Under the pieces are notes generated by a model. The model was given only the letters and a program-made list of their open reading frames with translations. It was not told the DNA's origin and did no database searches. A program made the translations under genes and the position numbers. A DNA stretch of 13,557 nucleotides from JANNAT01 sp031422555 (GTDB lineage: Bacteria; Pseudomonadota; Alphaproteobacteria; Rhodobacterales; Rhodobacteraceae): NCBI GenBank assembly GCA_031422555.1, contig JANPLZ010000030.1:1-13557 (forward strand), read 5' to 3'. Below, one piece after another: positions 1 to 6,947 of this stretch (its first letter is position 1; every line of letters starts with the position of its first letter).

Positions 1-686
1 TCGGTGCCGGGCAGGGTGGGGGTCTGTTGATCACCACCGGTGATCCACAAGAACCGTTTGCCCGACGGTGCGGTGTAGGGCAGCACCCCCCAGGGCGAGC
101 TGCGCCGGAACCCCATCGCAGCCACGGCGGTGCCTTTGACGTCGGCTGCGGCACAAGGCGGAAAGTTGATGTTGTAAAACACCCGGTAATCGTCACCTGT
201 CCAGATGCCCTTGTCCAACAATGCGCGCACAACCGTTGCGCCATGGGCGGCGGCGGCCTCGAACGGATCGGCCAGCGCGGCAGTGCCGGGGCCCATGTAT
301 TGCGACAGCGCAATCGCCGGAATGCCGTGCAACGCCGCCTCTATCGCGGCCCCGATGGTGCCGGAATACAGCACGTTTTCGGCCGAATTGTTGCCCCGGT
401 TCACGCCTGACAACACCAGATCGGGTTTGACCCCGCCCAGCACGTCATGCACCCCCGCCAGCACACAATCGGCCGGGCTACCTTCAACGGCATAACGGCG
501 GTGCGACAGTTTGGCGTTGATCATCGGGTGGGTATAACTGATGCAATGGCCCACGCCCGATTGTTCAAACGCGGGGGCGACTGTCCAGACCTCGCCGCCT
601 TCGCCCGCGATGTCATGGGCGATGCGGGTCAGCACCTCAAGGCCCGGCGCGTTGATGCCATCGTCATTGGTGATCAGAATGCGCAT
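1..686 (-). CDS. surE: 5'/3'-nucleotidase SurE (3' end cut by window edge)
   Basis: SurE is a metal-dependent survival phosphatase that dephosphorylates nucleoside 5'- and 3'-monophosphates in the cytoplasm. I translated 228 residues by hand on the minus strand. The protein opens MRILITNDDG, the SurE signature. The metal ligands appear as Asp8, Asp9, Ser43 (in EQSGVGH) and Asn96 (in SGVNRGNN), matching E. coli D8, D9, S39 and N92 with a four-residue insertion. Other SurE motifs are VEGSPADCV (68-76) and YSGTIGAA (107-114). The ATG at 686-684 is the only sensible start, with an AAGGCAGG Shine-Dalgarno just upstream. SurE proteins are normally about 250-260 residues, so some 25-30 C-terminal residues lie left of position 1. 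The gene is divergent from the CRP-like gene and seems to be ordinary core-genome context, not part of the neighbouring system. Confidence 0.96.
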   Translation of the reverse strand, partial: MRILITNDDGINAPGLEVLTRIAHDIAGEGGEVWTVAPAFEQSGVGHCISYTHPMINAKLSHRRYAVEGSPADCVLAGVHDVLGGVKPDLVLSGVNRGNNSAENVLYSGTIGAAIEAALHGIPAIALSQYMGPGTAALADPFEAAAAHGATVVRALLDKGIWTGDDYRVFYNINFPPCAAADVKGTAVAAMGFRRSSPWGVLPYTAPSGKRFLWITGGDQQTPTLPGT

Positions 687-996
687 GGACCTGCCTTGAT
701 CTGGCGGCGCGGTGCCACCGGTTGCTGCTGTGTTGATAGCCGAGGCCGCGCACAGCGGCAAGTCTGGCGCAGCGTAGGACGTGCGGCGTGATTGTGGGAC
801 GGGCGGCCATTCCCACGCAGGGATTTGGCACCCCTGCCGGGGCAGCCGGTGAAATTAGCCTTTGCCATCCGGGGCGATTTGCGCTGTGTTACCTGCACTT
901 AGGCGGGGCTGCGATCTTGGTCGCTGCGCCGCGATACTGCTGCATCACACACCGCCAAAAAACGCCAAAACACACCGCCAATACATGGGGCCCCGG
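687..996. other. Divergent intergenic region between surE and the CRP-like gene
   Basis: These 310 bases separate two divergent genes and must carry both promoters. I see no credible small gene, tRNA or strong terminator. No good -35/-10 pair stands out on either strand, and there is no full CRP palindrome (TGTGA-N6-TCACA); only a lone TCACA half site is seen, at 945-949. The clearest structure is the CGCCAA repeat cluster at 953-981, listed separately. A short GC-rich inverted segment lies around 830-850. In-frame upstream codons for the CRP-like gene extend to 862 but do not look coding. Confidence 0.6.
953..981 (+). repeat. Three short direct repeats CGCCAA(AA) upstream of the CRP-like gene
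   Basis: CGCCAAAA occurs at 953-960 and again at 963-970, one helical turn apart, and CGCCAA recurs at 976-981. The cluster ends 15 bases before the chosen ATG at 997. It could be a binding site on one face of the helix, for instance for autoregulation, or simply 5'-leader sequence. Only the repeat itself is seen; the function is inference. Confidence 0.4.
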
Positions 997-1704
997 ATGA
1001 GCAAAACGCAATCACAAGCCTTGCGCATCTGGCGCGGTGCGGCGCTGTTTGACGGCGCCAGCGAGGCGACTTTGGCCGCCTTGGCCCAAGCCAGCACGGC
1101 AATGCAGTGGCGGGTGGGCGAGATGTTGTTTCAGCGCGGTGATGCGGGCGAGTCTGTCATCGGTCTGGCATCGGGGCGGGTCAAGCTGTCCTTGGTCACA
1201 CGGCAGGGCCGCGAGTTGGTGCTGCGCCACGCCGAGGGCGGCGATTTTCTGGGCGAGTTGGCGTTTCTTGATCCCGCCCCGCGGTCCGCCGATGCCACGG
1301 CGCAAGAACCCACCAGCGGCTTTATTCTGCGGCGGGTTGATTTTGACCGGCTGGCGGACCGGCAGTTGCTGGTGTCAAAAGCGGCGATTTATCTGTGTCA
1401 GCGGCTGCGCGACACCACGGATCAGTTGGAATCCATCGCACTTTACGGGCTAAGTTCGCGCCTTGCGCGGTTTTTTCTGCTGACCCTGCGGCAGATGAAC
1501 GGCGATGATCTACCGCCCGCGCCGCGCCTGCGCCTGCCGTTGACGCAGTCGGAACTGGCAGCGATCCTTGGTGCAAGCCGCCCCAAAGTGAACCGCGCCA
1601 TTGCGGAACTTGAGGCCGCGGGTGCCATCAAGCGCACCGGCGACGTGCTGGAATGCGATCCTGATTTGCTGGAAACCTTTGCCGATCCTGCGGGGCATGA
1701 ATGA
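997..1704 (+). CDS. CRP/FNR-family transcription regulator, predicted cAMP-binding
   Basis: A 235-residue protein of normal CRP-family length. Residues ~18-125 form the cyclic-nucleotide-binding beta-roll. The phosphate-binding cassette is GDFLGELAF...PRSADA (82-100), with Glu87 and Arg96 at the nine-residue spacing seen in canonical cNMP-binding cassettes such as PKA. That supports real cAMP (or cGMP) binding rather than an FNR-type redox sensor; no N-terminal Cys cluster is present. A long dimer helix (~125-165) is followed by a winged helix, LTQSELAAILGAS then RPKVNRAIAELEAAG as recognition helix (~182-209). The start at 997 was chosen over upstream 862 and 985 because family homology begins here and GGGG at 987-990 can serve as ribosome-binding site. 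Its stop overlaps the next start (ATGA, 1701-1704), so it is translationally coupled to the cyclase that probably makes its ligand. Its targets are unknown. Confidence 0.9.
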   Translation: MSKTQSQALRIWRGAALFDGASEATLAALAQASTAMQWRVGEMLFQRGDAGESVIGLASGRVKLSLVTRQGRELVLRHAEGGDFLGELAFLDPAPRSADATAQEPTSGFILRRVDFDRLADRQLLVSKAAIYLCQRLRDTTDQLESIALYGLSSRLARFFLLTLRQMNGDDLPPAPRLRLPLTQSELAAILGASRPKVNRAIAELEAAGAIKRTGDVLECDPDLLETFADPAGHE

Positions 1705-3572
1705 CGCCAGCGCCTGCGCCTGCGCCCGTGCCGGCGCCCGTGCCGGCGTCGTGGCACCGGCGCGCGCCGGGGATTGTGGCCGCACTGGCGGTGGCGGGGC
1801 TGCTGGCGGGGCTGATACTGGCCGGGCAAAACGCCACGGAACCCCTGCGCGAGCGGTTGTTTGACACCATGATTGCCGGGCGCGCGCCGCCGGTATCAGA
1901 CAAGGTCTGGGTGGTTGAAATCGGTGCTGGCAATGCTGCCAACGCGCCGTGGTCGCGCGGCGATCTGGCGGCGTTGATTGCCAAGTTGGCGGCGACCAAA
2001 CCCGCCGTGATCGGCCTTGACATTGTGTTGTCAAAGGATTGCGCGCCGGGGTCGGACACGCAAGGTTTGGCCACCGCCTTGGCAAGCGCGCCGGTGTTGA
2101 CCGGATTTGTGGTGCCGGGGCCTGCGGGCACCCTGCCTGCGCCGCAATTGCCGATTGCAGTGATGCAAAACGCCCCGGCCTGGGATGCGCCGGGCGCAGA
2201 AACCGCCTGTCCGGTGTTTCAGGCGGCATCAAAGGGCGCGGTGCTGATCTCGCTTTCCGGCGGGCGCGACGGGCGGGTGCGCACCGCGCCCGCGCTTGGC
2301 TTTGTGGCGGGCCAGCCCTTTGCGGGTTTGGGCGTCGAATTGGCCCGGCATGCGGCAGGGTGGCCTGCCCCCATCATGGGCGGGGGTAGCCCGGGGTGGT
2401 TGCGGCTGGGCGGGGTGACCATCCCGCTGGACAGCATGGGGCAATTCCGCTTTGTGCCGCAGCCCCCCGCCCGGCGCGCGGCGCTAACCGTGGCGGCGGC
2501 GGCGGTTCTGGCGGGCAGAGCGCCAGAAATACCGCAAGGTGCGGTGATCCTGATCGGGTCCAGCCTGCCCGAAATGGGCGGCCTGCGCGCCAGCCGTGCA
2601 ACACCTTTGCATGCGTCGCTGCATTTGCACGCCGACGTTGTGACGCAGCTGCTGTCGGGCCACCCTTTTTCGCGCCAGCCCGCCGCCCCGCTGTTCGAGG
2701 CCATGGTTGCAGTGGCAGGTGCCGTGCTGGCGCTGCTGGCGGTGCTGCGGCTGGCCCCGCTGGCGGCGGCGGCGGGTGCCAGCGGGCTTGCGGTGTGTTG
2801 GATCGCTGTCACTTGGGCCACAGCGGTTTGGGGCGATCAATTGCTTGACCCTTTGTTGCCGGCACTGGCGATGGTTGGCGCGGCCTCTGTCGCGCTGCTG
2901 GCCGAGGCGCGCGCCAGCCGCAGCGCCGAAGCCAACCTGTCGCGCCGGATGCGCCAGCATTTGCCGGCCTCCGTGGTTGACCGCGTCACCGATGGCACCG
3001 CCGCGCAGCACCTGAAGGGTGAGATGCGCGAGATCACCGCGCTGTTTACCGATATCGAGGGCTTTTCCGATCTGACCCGGCGGTTGCCGACCCAGGCGCT
3101 GGTGGCGCTGCTGGATGGGTATTTCACCGGGCTGACCCGCATTATTGCGGCGCGCGGCGGCATGGTGGATAAAATCGTCGGCGACGCGGTGCATGCGTTT
3201 TTCAACGCGCCGGTGGATCAGCCCGACCACGTCGATCAGGCGATCCGGGCGGCGCGTGATATTCGCGATTTTGCGGGCCAGTTTGCGCAAGGGTCTGCGG
3301 CGGCCGCGGCGGGCTTTGGCCGCACCCGCATTGGTGTTGAAACCGGGCCGGCGCTGCTGGGAGATGTCGGCCAAGGCGGGCGCACCGATTATACCGCGCA
3401 TGGCGATGCGGTGAACATGGCGGCGCGGCTGCAAGAGGCCAGCAAGACGCTGGGCACCACCGTGTTGATCGGCCCGCGCGCCGCCGCGTTGACAAATCTT
3501 GCGCTGGGGCCGGTCAGCGTGATTGATCTGCGCAGTTTTGGCGATGTGGCGGTCGCCACCTTGGCCGACTGA
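1701..3572 (+). CDS. CHASE2-domain membrane adenylate cyclase (class III)
   Basis: A 623-residue membrane cyclase predicted to convert ATP to cAMP in the cytoplasm in response to a periplasmic cue. A Pro/Ala-rich start (2-16) precedes a transmembrane helix (~24-42). A CHASE2 extracytoplasmic sensor follows (~45-330), with DKVWVVEIG and PAVIGLDIVL as typical pieces. Three transmembrane helices (~333-352, 356-376, 383-402) lead to the class III catalytic domain (~440-610). Metal aspartates are Asp451 (ALFTDIEGFS) and Asp495 (KIVGDAV). The adenine-selecting pair is Lys491 and Asp563 (RTDYTAHGD). The transition-state residues are Asn572 and Arg576 (VNMAARL). All are intact, so it should be active and ATP-specific. 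Its start overlaps the CRP-like stop by four bases. The convergent fecR-like gene begins immediately after its stop. The actual CHASE2 ligand is unknown. Confidence 0.94.
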   Translation: MTPAPAPAPVPAPVPASWHRRAPGIVAALAVAGLLAGLILAGQNATEPLRERLFDTMIAGRAPPVSDKVWVVEIGAGNAANAPWSRGDLAALIAKLAATKPAVIGLDIVLSKDCAPGSDTQGLATALASAPVLTGFVVPGPAGTLPAPQLPIAVMQNAPAWDAPGAETACPVFQAASKGAVLISLSGGRDGRVRTAPALGFVAGQPFAGLGVELARHAAGWPAPIMGGGSPGWLRLGGVTIPLDSMGQFRFVPQPPARRAALTVAAAAVLAGRAPEIPQGAVILIGSSLPEMGGLRASRATPLHASLHLHADVVTQLLSGHPFSRQPAAPLFEAMVAVAGAVLALLAVLRLAPLAAAAGASGLAVCWIAVTWATAVWGDQLLDPLLPALAMVGAASVALLAEARASRSAEANLSRRMRQHLPASVVDRVTDGTAAQHLKGEMREITALFTDIEGFSDLTRRLPTQALVALLDGYFTGLTRIIAARGGMVDKIVGDAVHAFFNAPVDQPDHVDQAIRAARDIRDFAGQFAQGSAAAAAGFGRTRIGVETGPALLGDVGQGGRTDYTAHGDAVNMAARLQEASKTLGTTVLIGPRAAALTNLALGPVSVIDLRSFGDVAVATLAD

Positions 3573-4202
3573 TCAGCGCCCCAGCACCCAGGAAAATGCC
3601 TGATCGACGCGGGCTTGCGGCCATGTTCCCACCGGGCCAGGGGCCACATCATTGCCGCGCAGGTTGACGCCCTGACCCGGTTGCAACGCCTTGATCACAC
3701 CCCCCGCCGACACCGTCACACGGCCCCGTTCAACAAACACCGCAAAGGCGTTTTCGCTGGGACCGGCAAAAAACCGGGTGCCGCGCACCGCGATGCGACC
3801 AAAGTCGGTCTGAAATTCAAGATCAACCGGCGGGGCGGTGTCATCGCGGTCAAACACGATGGCGCCGTTCAGATAAATCGCGCCGCCAATTTCGGCGATA
3901 AAGCGGTCGATGCGCAATTCCGACACCGGCCCCAGATGTATTTCCGTTGACGCCCCCAAGCCCAGATGCGCGCGCCCCTCTGATCCGGTCACCGCCAGAT
4001 CCCCATCAAACAGGGGCATTCCCGCAAGCATTTGCGCCAGCCGGTCGGGTTGGCCCACCTGTCCCGGCCCGTTGATCGCCACCACGGTGCCAATGCCGCT
4101 GGCCGCCCGCGAAGCCCCCGTCGCCCAAGCAAAAGTTCCCCCGCCGATCAGGCAAATAGCCTGGCGGCGGGGGATGGGGCGGTTTTTAGTGATGAAAGGC
4201 AC
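3573..4202 (-). CDS. Exported FecR-domain protein
   Basis: A 209-residue protein. A basic stretch with twin arginines (PIPRRQAIC, 9-17) and a hydrophobic core (~15-30) followed by ASRAAS look like a signal peptide, possibly Tat-type. The FecR domain covers ~62-185: it includes LFDGDLAVTGSEGRAHL, an EFQTDFGRIAVRGTRF strand set (129-144) and FVERGRVTVSAGG. Classical FecR proteins have a transmembrane helix and regulate an ECF sigma factor; this one has neither such a helix after the signal peptide nor a sigma gene nearby. I therefore read it as a free periplasmic or outer-face sensor/scaffold. The start is GTG at 4202-4200, with GAGG eight bases upstream. From memory, FecR and CHASE2 genes are often neighbours, which suggests this protein acts with the adjacent cyclase even though the two genes converge with zero spacing. 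Confidence 0.85.
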   Translation of the reverse strand: MPFITKNRPIPRRQAICLIGGGTFAWATGASRAASGIGTVVAINGPGQVGQPDRLAQMLAGMPLFDGDLAVTGSEGRAHLGLGASTEIHLGPVSELRIDRFIAEIGGAIYLNGAIVFDRDDTAPPVDLEFQTDFGRIAVRGTRFFAGPSENAFAVFVERGRVTVSAGGVIKALQPGQGVNLRGNDVAPGPVGTWPQARVDQAFSWVLGR

Positions 4203-4263
4203 TTCGTAACCCTCGGCTTATGCGGGCAGGGGGACAACAGATCCTGACCCGCGGTGTTGCTTT

Positions 4264-4274
4264 GGAATGATTCC
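4264..4274. promoter_or_regulatory. GGAAT-G-ATTCC palindrome upstream of the FecR-domain gene
   Basis: A perfect 5-bp inverted repeat with a one-base centre lies about 62 bases upstream of the GTG start of the FecR-domain gene. Position and symmetry fit an operator, but it is short and may be chance. I see no convincing promoter around it. Confidence 0.25.
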
Positions 4275-4283
4275 GCCCCAAGA

Positions 4284-4317
4284 TTAGCCTGATCCCCGGG
4301 GAAAGGCATCAGGCTAA
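4284..4317 (-). terminator. Ten-base perfect inverted repeat between SH3b gene and FecR-domain gene
   Basis: TTAGCCTGAT (4284-4293) and ATCAGGCTAA (4308-4317) are exact reverse complements around a 14-base loop that contains CCCCGGGG. The hairpin starts 34 bases after the stop of the SH3b gene, the right place for its terminator. No T-run follows on either strand, so it may instead be a processed mRNA end or an operator ahead of the FecR-domain gene. Confidence 0.4.
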
Positions 4318-4351
4318 GCTGGTCGTCTGATCGGCCCGCAATGGGGCTTGA

Positions 4352-4663
4352 TCAGTAGCGATAGGTATAGGTTTTCTTGTGCTTGCGCGGGGCGGGTGCG
4401 TAATAGCAGTGATCGTCGCCCCCCGAGATATAGCGCGCCGACACCCAGCCTTCGTAACCGTTCCAGATGACGCGATACCAGCCGCCATAGCTTTCATAAA
4501 CATGCACCCGGGTGCAGGCATTCAGCGCCGCGATCACTTGGTAATCCGAACCGGGACCGGTGCGAAAGTTCAAATCCCGCGTCGCCCATCCGGGGTTGGC
4601 AAGGCCAGCGCCTGCGGATGTCAGGGCAAGGACGGCGGCAAGGGCAAAACGTGTGAACATCAT
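4352..4663 (-). CDS. Small exported SH3b-domain protein
   Basis: A 103-residue protein made almost only of a signal peptide and one bacterial SH3 domain. The signal peptide spans 1-22 (hydrophobic FALAAVLALTSAGAG, cleavage likely after GLA). The SH3b domain spans ~25-80, with LNFRTGPGSDY (31-41) as the hallmark RxGPGxxY loop and GWYRVIWNGYEGWVSARYI as the closing strands. Cys50 and Cys86 could form a disulfide. The tail is basic and tyrosine-rich (KHKKTYTYRY). SH3b domains usually bind peptidoglycan or wall peptides, so it probably sits in the periplasm at the wall. Two ATG codons are adjacent (4663 and 4660); both lie behind GGAGAG, five and eight bases away. The same RxGPG loop occurs twice in the caspase-SH3 protein encoded just upstream, hinting at a shared ligand. 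Confidence 0.85.
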   Translation of the reverse strand: MMFTRFALAAVLALTSAGAGLANPGWATRDLNFRTGPGSDYQVIAALNACTRVHVYESYGGWYRVIWNGYEGWVSARYISGGDDHCYYAPAPRKHKKTYTYRY

Positions 4664-5016
4664 CAACTCTCCATATCGGGGGCCGCGCGGGGCCGGCTCG
4701 GGGCCGGACCGCCACGTCGTGCGGCCCGTATGAGATGACATTGCCCGATCGCCTGCCGCGGCGCTGTTCCTTGCGATACAGGGGGGGTAACCAGATGATT
4801 TTGCGTGACTTTCTAGATTTATGGCAGGGGCTGCCACCCGACAAGGCCCGCACAACGCTTCTGGATCGGCCGCGAACAGACCTGCACGCTGCCCGATACC
4901 GCCGATTCTGCGCGCCAGATCCATGGGCAAGCCGGGCTGGCAAAACCCTGTGCGCCCCCGCGGCCGCGCGGGCCCGCGTCACGACACGGCCAACCATCGA
5001 CCCGAAAAGGGCGATG
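4664..5016. other. 353-base intergenic region between the caspase-SH3 gene and the small SH3b gene
   Basis: I find no convincing gene here. It should hold the promoter of the SH3b gene. A weak minus-strand candidate has TTGTCG (4844-4839) and TAAATC (4821-4816) spaced by 17 bases, which is poor evidence. A small hairpin, CCGGC-TCGGG-GCCGG (4693-4707), lies in the presumed 5' leader of the SH3b gene. The A/T-rich stretch at about 4798-4822 stands out against the GC-rich surroundings. Confidence 0.5.
4957..4972 (-). terminator. Possible weak terminator hairpin after the caspase-SH3 gene
   Basis: On the minus strand CCCGCG-CGGC-CGCGGG forms a perfect all-GC six-base stem with a four-base loop, about 45 bases after the stop of the caspase-SH3 gene. 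A TTTT tract follows 12 bases later, further than in a textbook terminator. It overlaps other GC palindromes, so the assignment is tentative. Confidence 0.3.
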
Positions 5017-6936
5017 TCAGCAGCCGTTCAGCTTTTCCTTGGCTTTGACCTGATCGACCAGTTGTTCCTCGACCGCGGTCAGCGTTGGCGTCGAGGTATG
5101 GCACGTGCCATCTTCAAACGTTGCAATCCCCAGGTCGGTGGTAAAGCAATAGCCGTTGGCATAAAGGATCGCGTTGCGCTGATACCACAGGTTATAGCAC
5201 ATCTCGGACATTTGCGGATCGGGGTTGTCCGCGGTGACGGCGGCAGGTTTCAGCCCCTGATCATCTTGCAAATACCGCCCGTATCCCCAGCCCGACACTG
5301 TGTTCCAAGCAAGATTGCACCAAAGGTAGTTGTAATTATCAACCACCTGACAATCGGTGACCACAATGCCCGTGGTATCGGGGGCGAGGTGCGCCACCAC
5401 CGCGTATTGCTCGCCGGGGCCAGAGCGGATGTTCAGATTTTCGTCCGCCGGGTGGTCGACCACCCGGAACAAGCCGGAAAATTCGGAACTGGCCGCCTCG
5501 ACGAAATCTTCGGTCAGATATTTCAGCGCTGCAAAGCCCGCCATGCAGCCATACTGCACCTCGCACCACTTGTTTGCGCAATTGGTGACGGTAATTCCGG
5601 TGGCGTTATAGGCCAATTCACCGATTTCGGCGTGGCTGGTGCCGGGGCCTGCGCGCACAAACAAGGTATCGTCTGTGGCGATGCCCTTCACCGACCAGCC
5701 GCCAATTTGCATCGGGCAACGGGCCAGATCGGGGGCGGCGGCAAGATTGGGTTTGGCGGCGGGCGCGGGTTCCGGTTCCGGTTCAGGCGCGGGCAGGGCG
5801 GCGGGCACCGGTTGGGGCACCATGGCCAAAGCGGCGATGCGGTTGGCGGCCTCAGTTATGTAGCGGCCCTTGGGAAAGCCCAAAAGATAGGCGCGAAAGC
5901 CCGCTTCGGTGTTTTTGGCGGTGGTATCGGCCCAAAAATCGGTTTCCGCCATGTCGGCCACCACGGCACGGGCATCAACGGCGCGGTCGTGAGTGGGATA
6001 CCGGCGAATGAAATCTTCGATCGCGGCGCGGTCCCCCGATTTCAGCGCCGCCAGATAAATCAGCAACGGATCGTCGGCGGGCGGGGCTGCGGGCGGGGCG
6101 GCAGCAGGCGCGGCGGCAGGCGGCGCGGCCAAACCGGTGGCTGCCCCGCCTGCTGCCGGTTCAGCCGGGGTGAGCGCGCCCACCAGATAAATATCCTGAT
6201 CGGGCAATTGTGCTTGCTCGACAGGCACTTGCGCGCCGCCGGTGGTTTCCTTGACCCGCGCACGCACGGCGCGAAACATCCGCCCAACCTCCAGCCCCGG
6301 TTGATCCAACACTCCCAGCAGCGCAGCCGTGTAGGGGCTGTGATCGGCGTCGCCGTCATCGGCGGTCTTGCCCGCTTCGGCGGCAAAGGAAATCAGCATG
6401 CCGGTCTCACCCTCGACCGAAATCGGGGCCAGCCCCCGCGACACCGATCTGGTGCCATTGCTGCGGGTCATGGTGGCCGAAAACGGATCATTGCGGCAGG
6501 CATCCAGCATCACCAGACCCAGTTTGCCCGCGACACGCACCGCCCCCAACACCTGTTCCAGCGCCACGGCTTCGAACTGCGCGGTGGCTTCCGATTTCAT
6601 CTTGGCATCCACCGGGATCAGGTAATTCTGCCCGTTCATCTCGATGCCGTGCCCTGCGTAAAACACCAGCGCCAGATCGGCCTTCAACGCCTTTTCCGAA
6701 AACTCTCCCAGCGCCAGCCGAAAGCCCTGACCGTCCAGATTTTCGTGCAAGGCCACGTCAAAGCCGATGGCCGCCAGCTTGGCCGCCACCGCGCGGGCAT
6801 CGTTGATCGGGTTGGCCAGCGGTGATGAATTTTCATAGGCCGCATTGCCGATTACCAGCGCTACGCGGATTTCGGCCCACGCCGCCACGGGCAGGCAAAG
6901 CAGGATCAGAGCGAACAGATTGCGGACCCGGGCCAC
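5017..6936 (-). CDS. Exported caspase-like (C14) protein with two SH3b domains and Cys-rich tail
   Basis: A 639-residue protein. The signal peptide is ~1-21 (cut after AWA). The C14 caspase-like domain is ~23-255, with RVALVIGNAAY, catalytic His96 (FYAGHG) and Cys147 (LDACRNDPF). A Pro/Ala hinge (~256-289) leads to a helical segment (~290-370) shared with its paralogue, then a second Pro/Glu hinge (~373-397). Two SH3b domains follow (~411-476, RAGPGTSH; ~488-557, RSGPGEQY). The tail (~575-639) recalls YARHG/DUF4453 (NLWYQRNAILYANGYCF). Ten cysteines lie after residue 400, all C-terminal to the protease, consistent with disulfides in the periplasm. The GTG start at 6936 was chosen because the leader GGAATAATCCG directly before it also precedes the paralogue's ATG. 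Four bases separate it from the upstream stop. It is probably a protease held at the cell wall; its substrate is unknown. Confidence 0.88.
   Translation of the reverse strand: MARVRNLFALILLCLPVAAWAEIRVALVIGNAAYENSSPLANPINDARAVAAKLAAIGFDVALHENLDGQGFRLALGEFSEKALKADLALVFYAGHGIEMNGQNYLIPVDAKMKSEATAQFEAVALEQVLGAVRVAGKLGLVMLDACRNDPFSATMTRSNGTRSVSRGLAPISVEGETGMLISFAAEAGKTADDGDADHSPYTAALLGVLDQPGLEVGRMFRAVRARVKETTGGAQVPVEQAQLPDQDIYLVGALTPAEPAAGGAATGLAAPPAAAPAAAPPAAPPADDPLLIYLAALKSGDRAAIEDFIRRYPTHDRAVDARAVVADMAETDFWADTTAKNTEAGFRAYLLGFPKGRYITEAANRIAALAMVPQPVPAALPAPEPEPEPAPAAKPNLAAAPDLARCPMQIGGWSVKGIATDDTLFVRAGPGTSHAEIGELAYNATGITVTNCANKWCEVQYGCMAGFAALKYLTEDFVEAASSEFSGLFRVVDHPADENLNIRSGPGEQYAVVAHLAPDTTGIVVTDCQVVDNYNYLWCNLAWNTVSGWGYGRYLQDDQGLKPAAVTADNPDPQMSEMCYNLWYQRNAILYANGYCFTTDLGIATFEDGTCHTSTPTLTAVEEQLVDQVKAKEKLNGC
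6774..6861 (-). repeat. 88-bp near-identical segment shared with 9064-9151
   Basis: This stretch matches 9064-9151 with only two mismatches (6823 and 6853), both silent third-position changes. It encodes the start of the caspase domain in both paralogues (NAAYENSSPLANPIND onward). It marks a tandem duplication that is either recent or kept similar by gene conversion. Confidence 0.9.
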
Positions 6937-6947
6937 CGGATTATTCC
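6937..6947 (-). promoter_or_regulatory. Duplicated ribosome-binding leader GGAATAATCCG (downstream caspase)
   Basis: GGAATAATCCG sits directly before the GTG start at 6936, and the upstream gene's TAA stop (6943-6941) lies inside it. The identical 11 bases precede the ATG of the paralogue at 9226. This fixes both starts and suggests termination-reinitiation coupling. Confidence 0.75.

Noticed and set aside
862..996. Upstream extension of the CRP-like gene to 862
   Set aside because: The added 45 residues match no family feature, and the region carries promoter-like repeats. 997 gives the usual family length and has a GGGG ribosome-binding stretch.
687..996. CRP-type operator in the surE/CRP-like intergenic region
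   Set aside because: Only a single TCACA half site (945-949) without its partner; not enough to call.
1510..3434. Long minus-strand open frames under the CRP-like and cyclase genes
   Set aside because: Pro/Arg/Ala-rich sequences with no domain. The plus-strand frames hold complete catalytic and binding motifs.
4967..4978. CGCGGGCCCGCG 12-base palindrome as an operator
   Set aside because: It is embedded in a run of overlapping GC palindromes expected at this GC content; only the stem at 4957-4972 is kept, as a weak terminator candidate.
4735..6825. A 696-codon open frame on the plus strand
   Set aside because: It is the mirror of the caspase-SH3 gene: no recognisable domain, a Gly/His/Arg-rich composition typical of antisense reading in GC-rich genes, and the minus-strand product has clear catalytic motifs.
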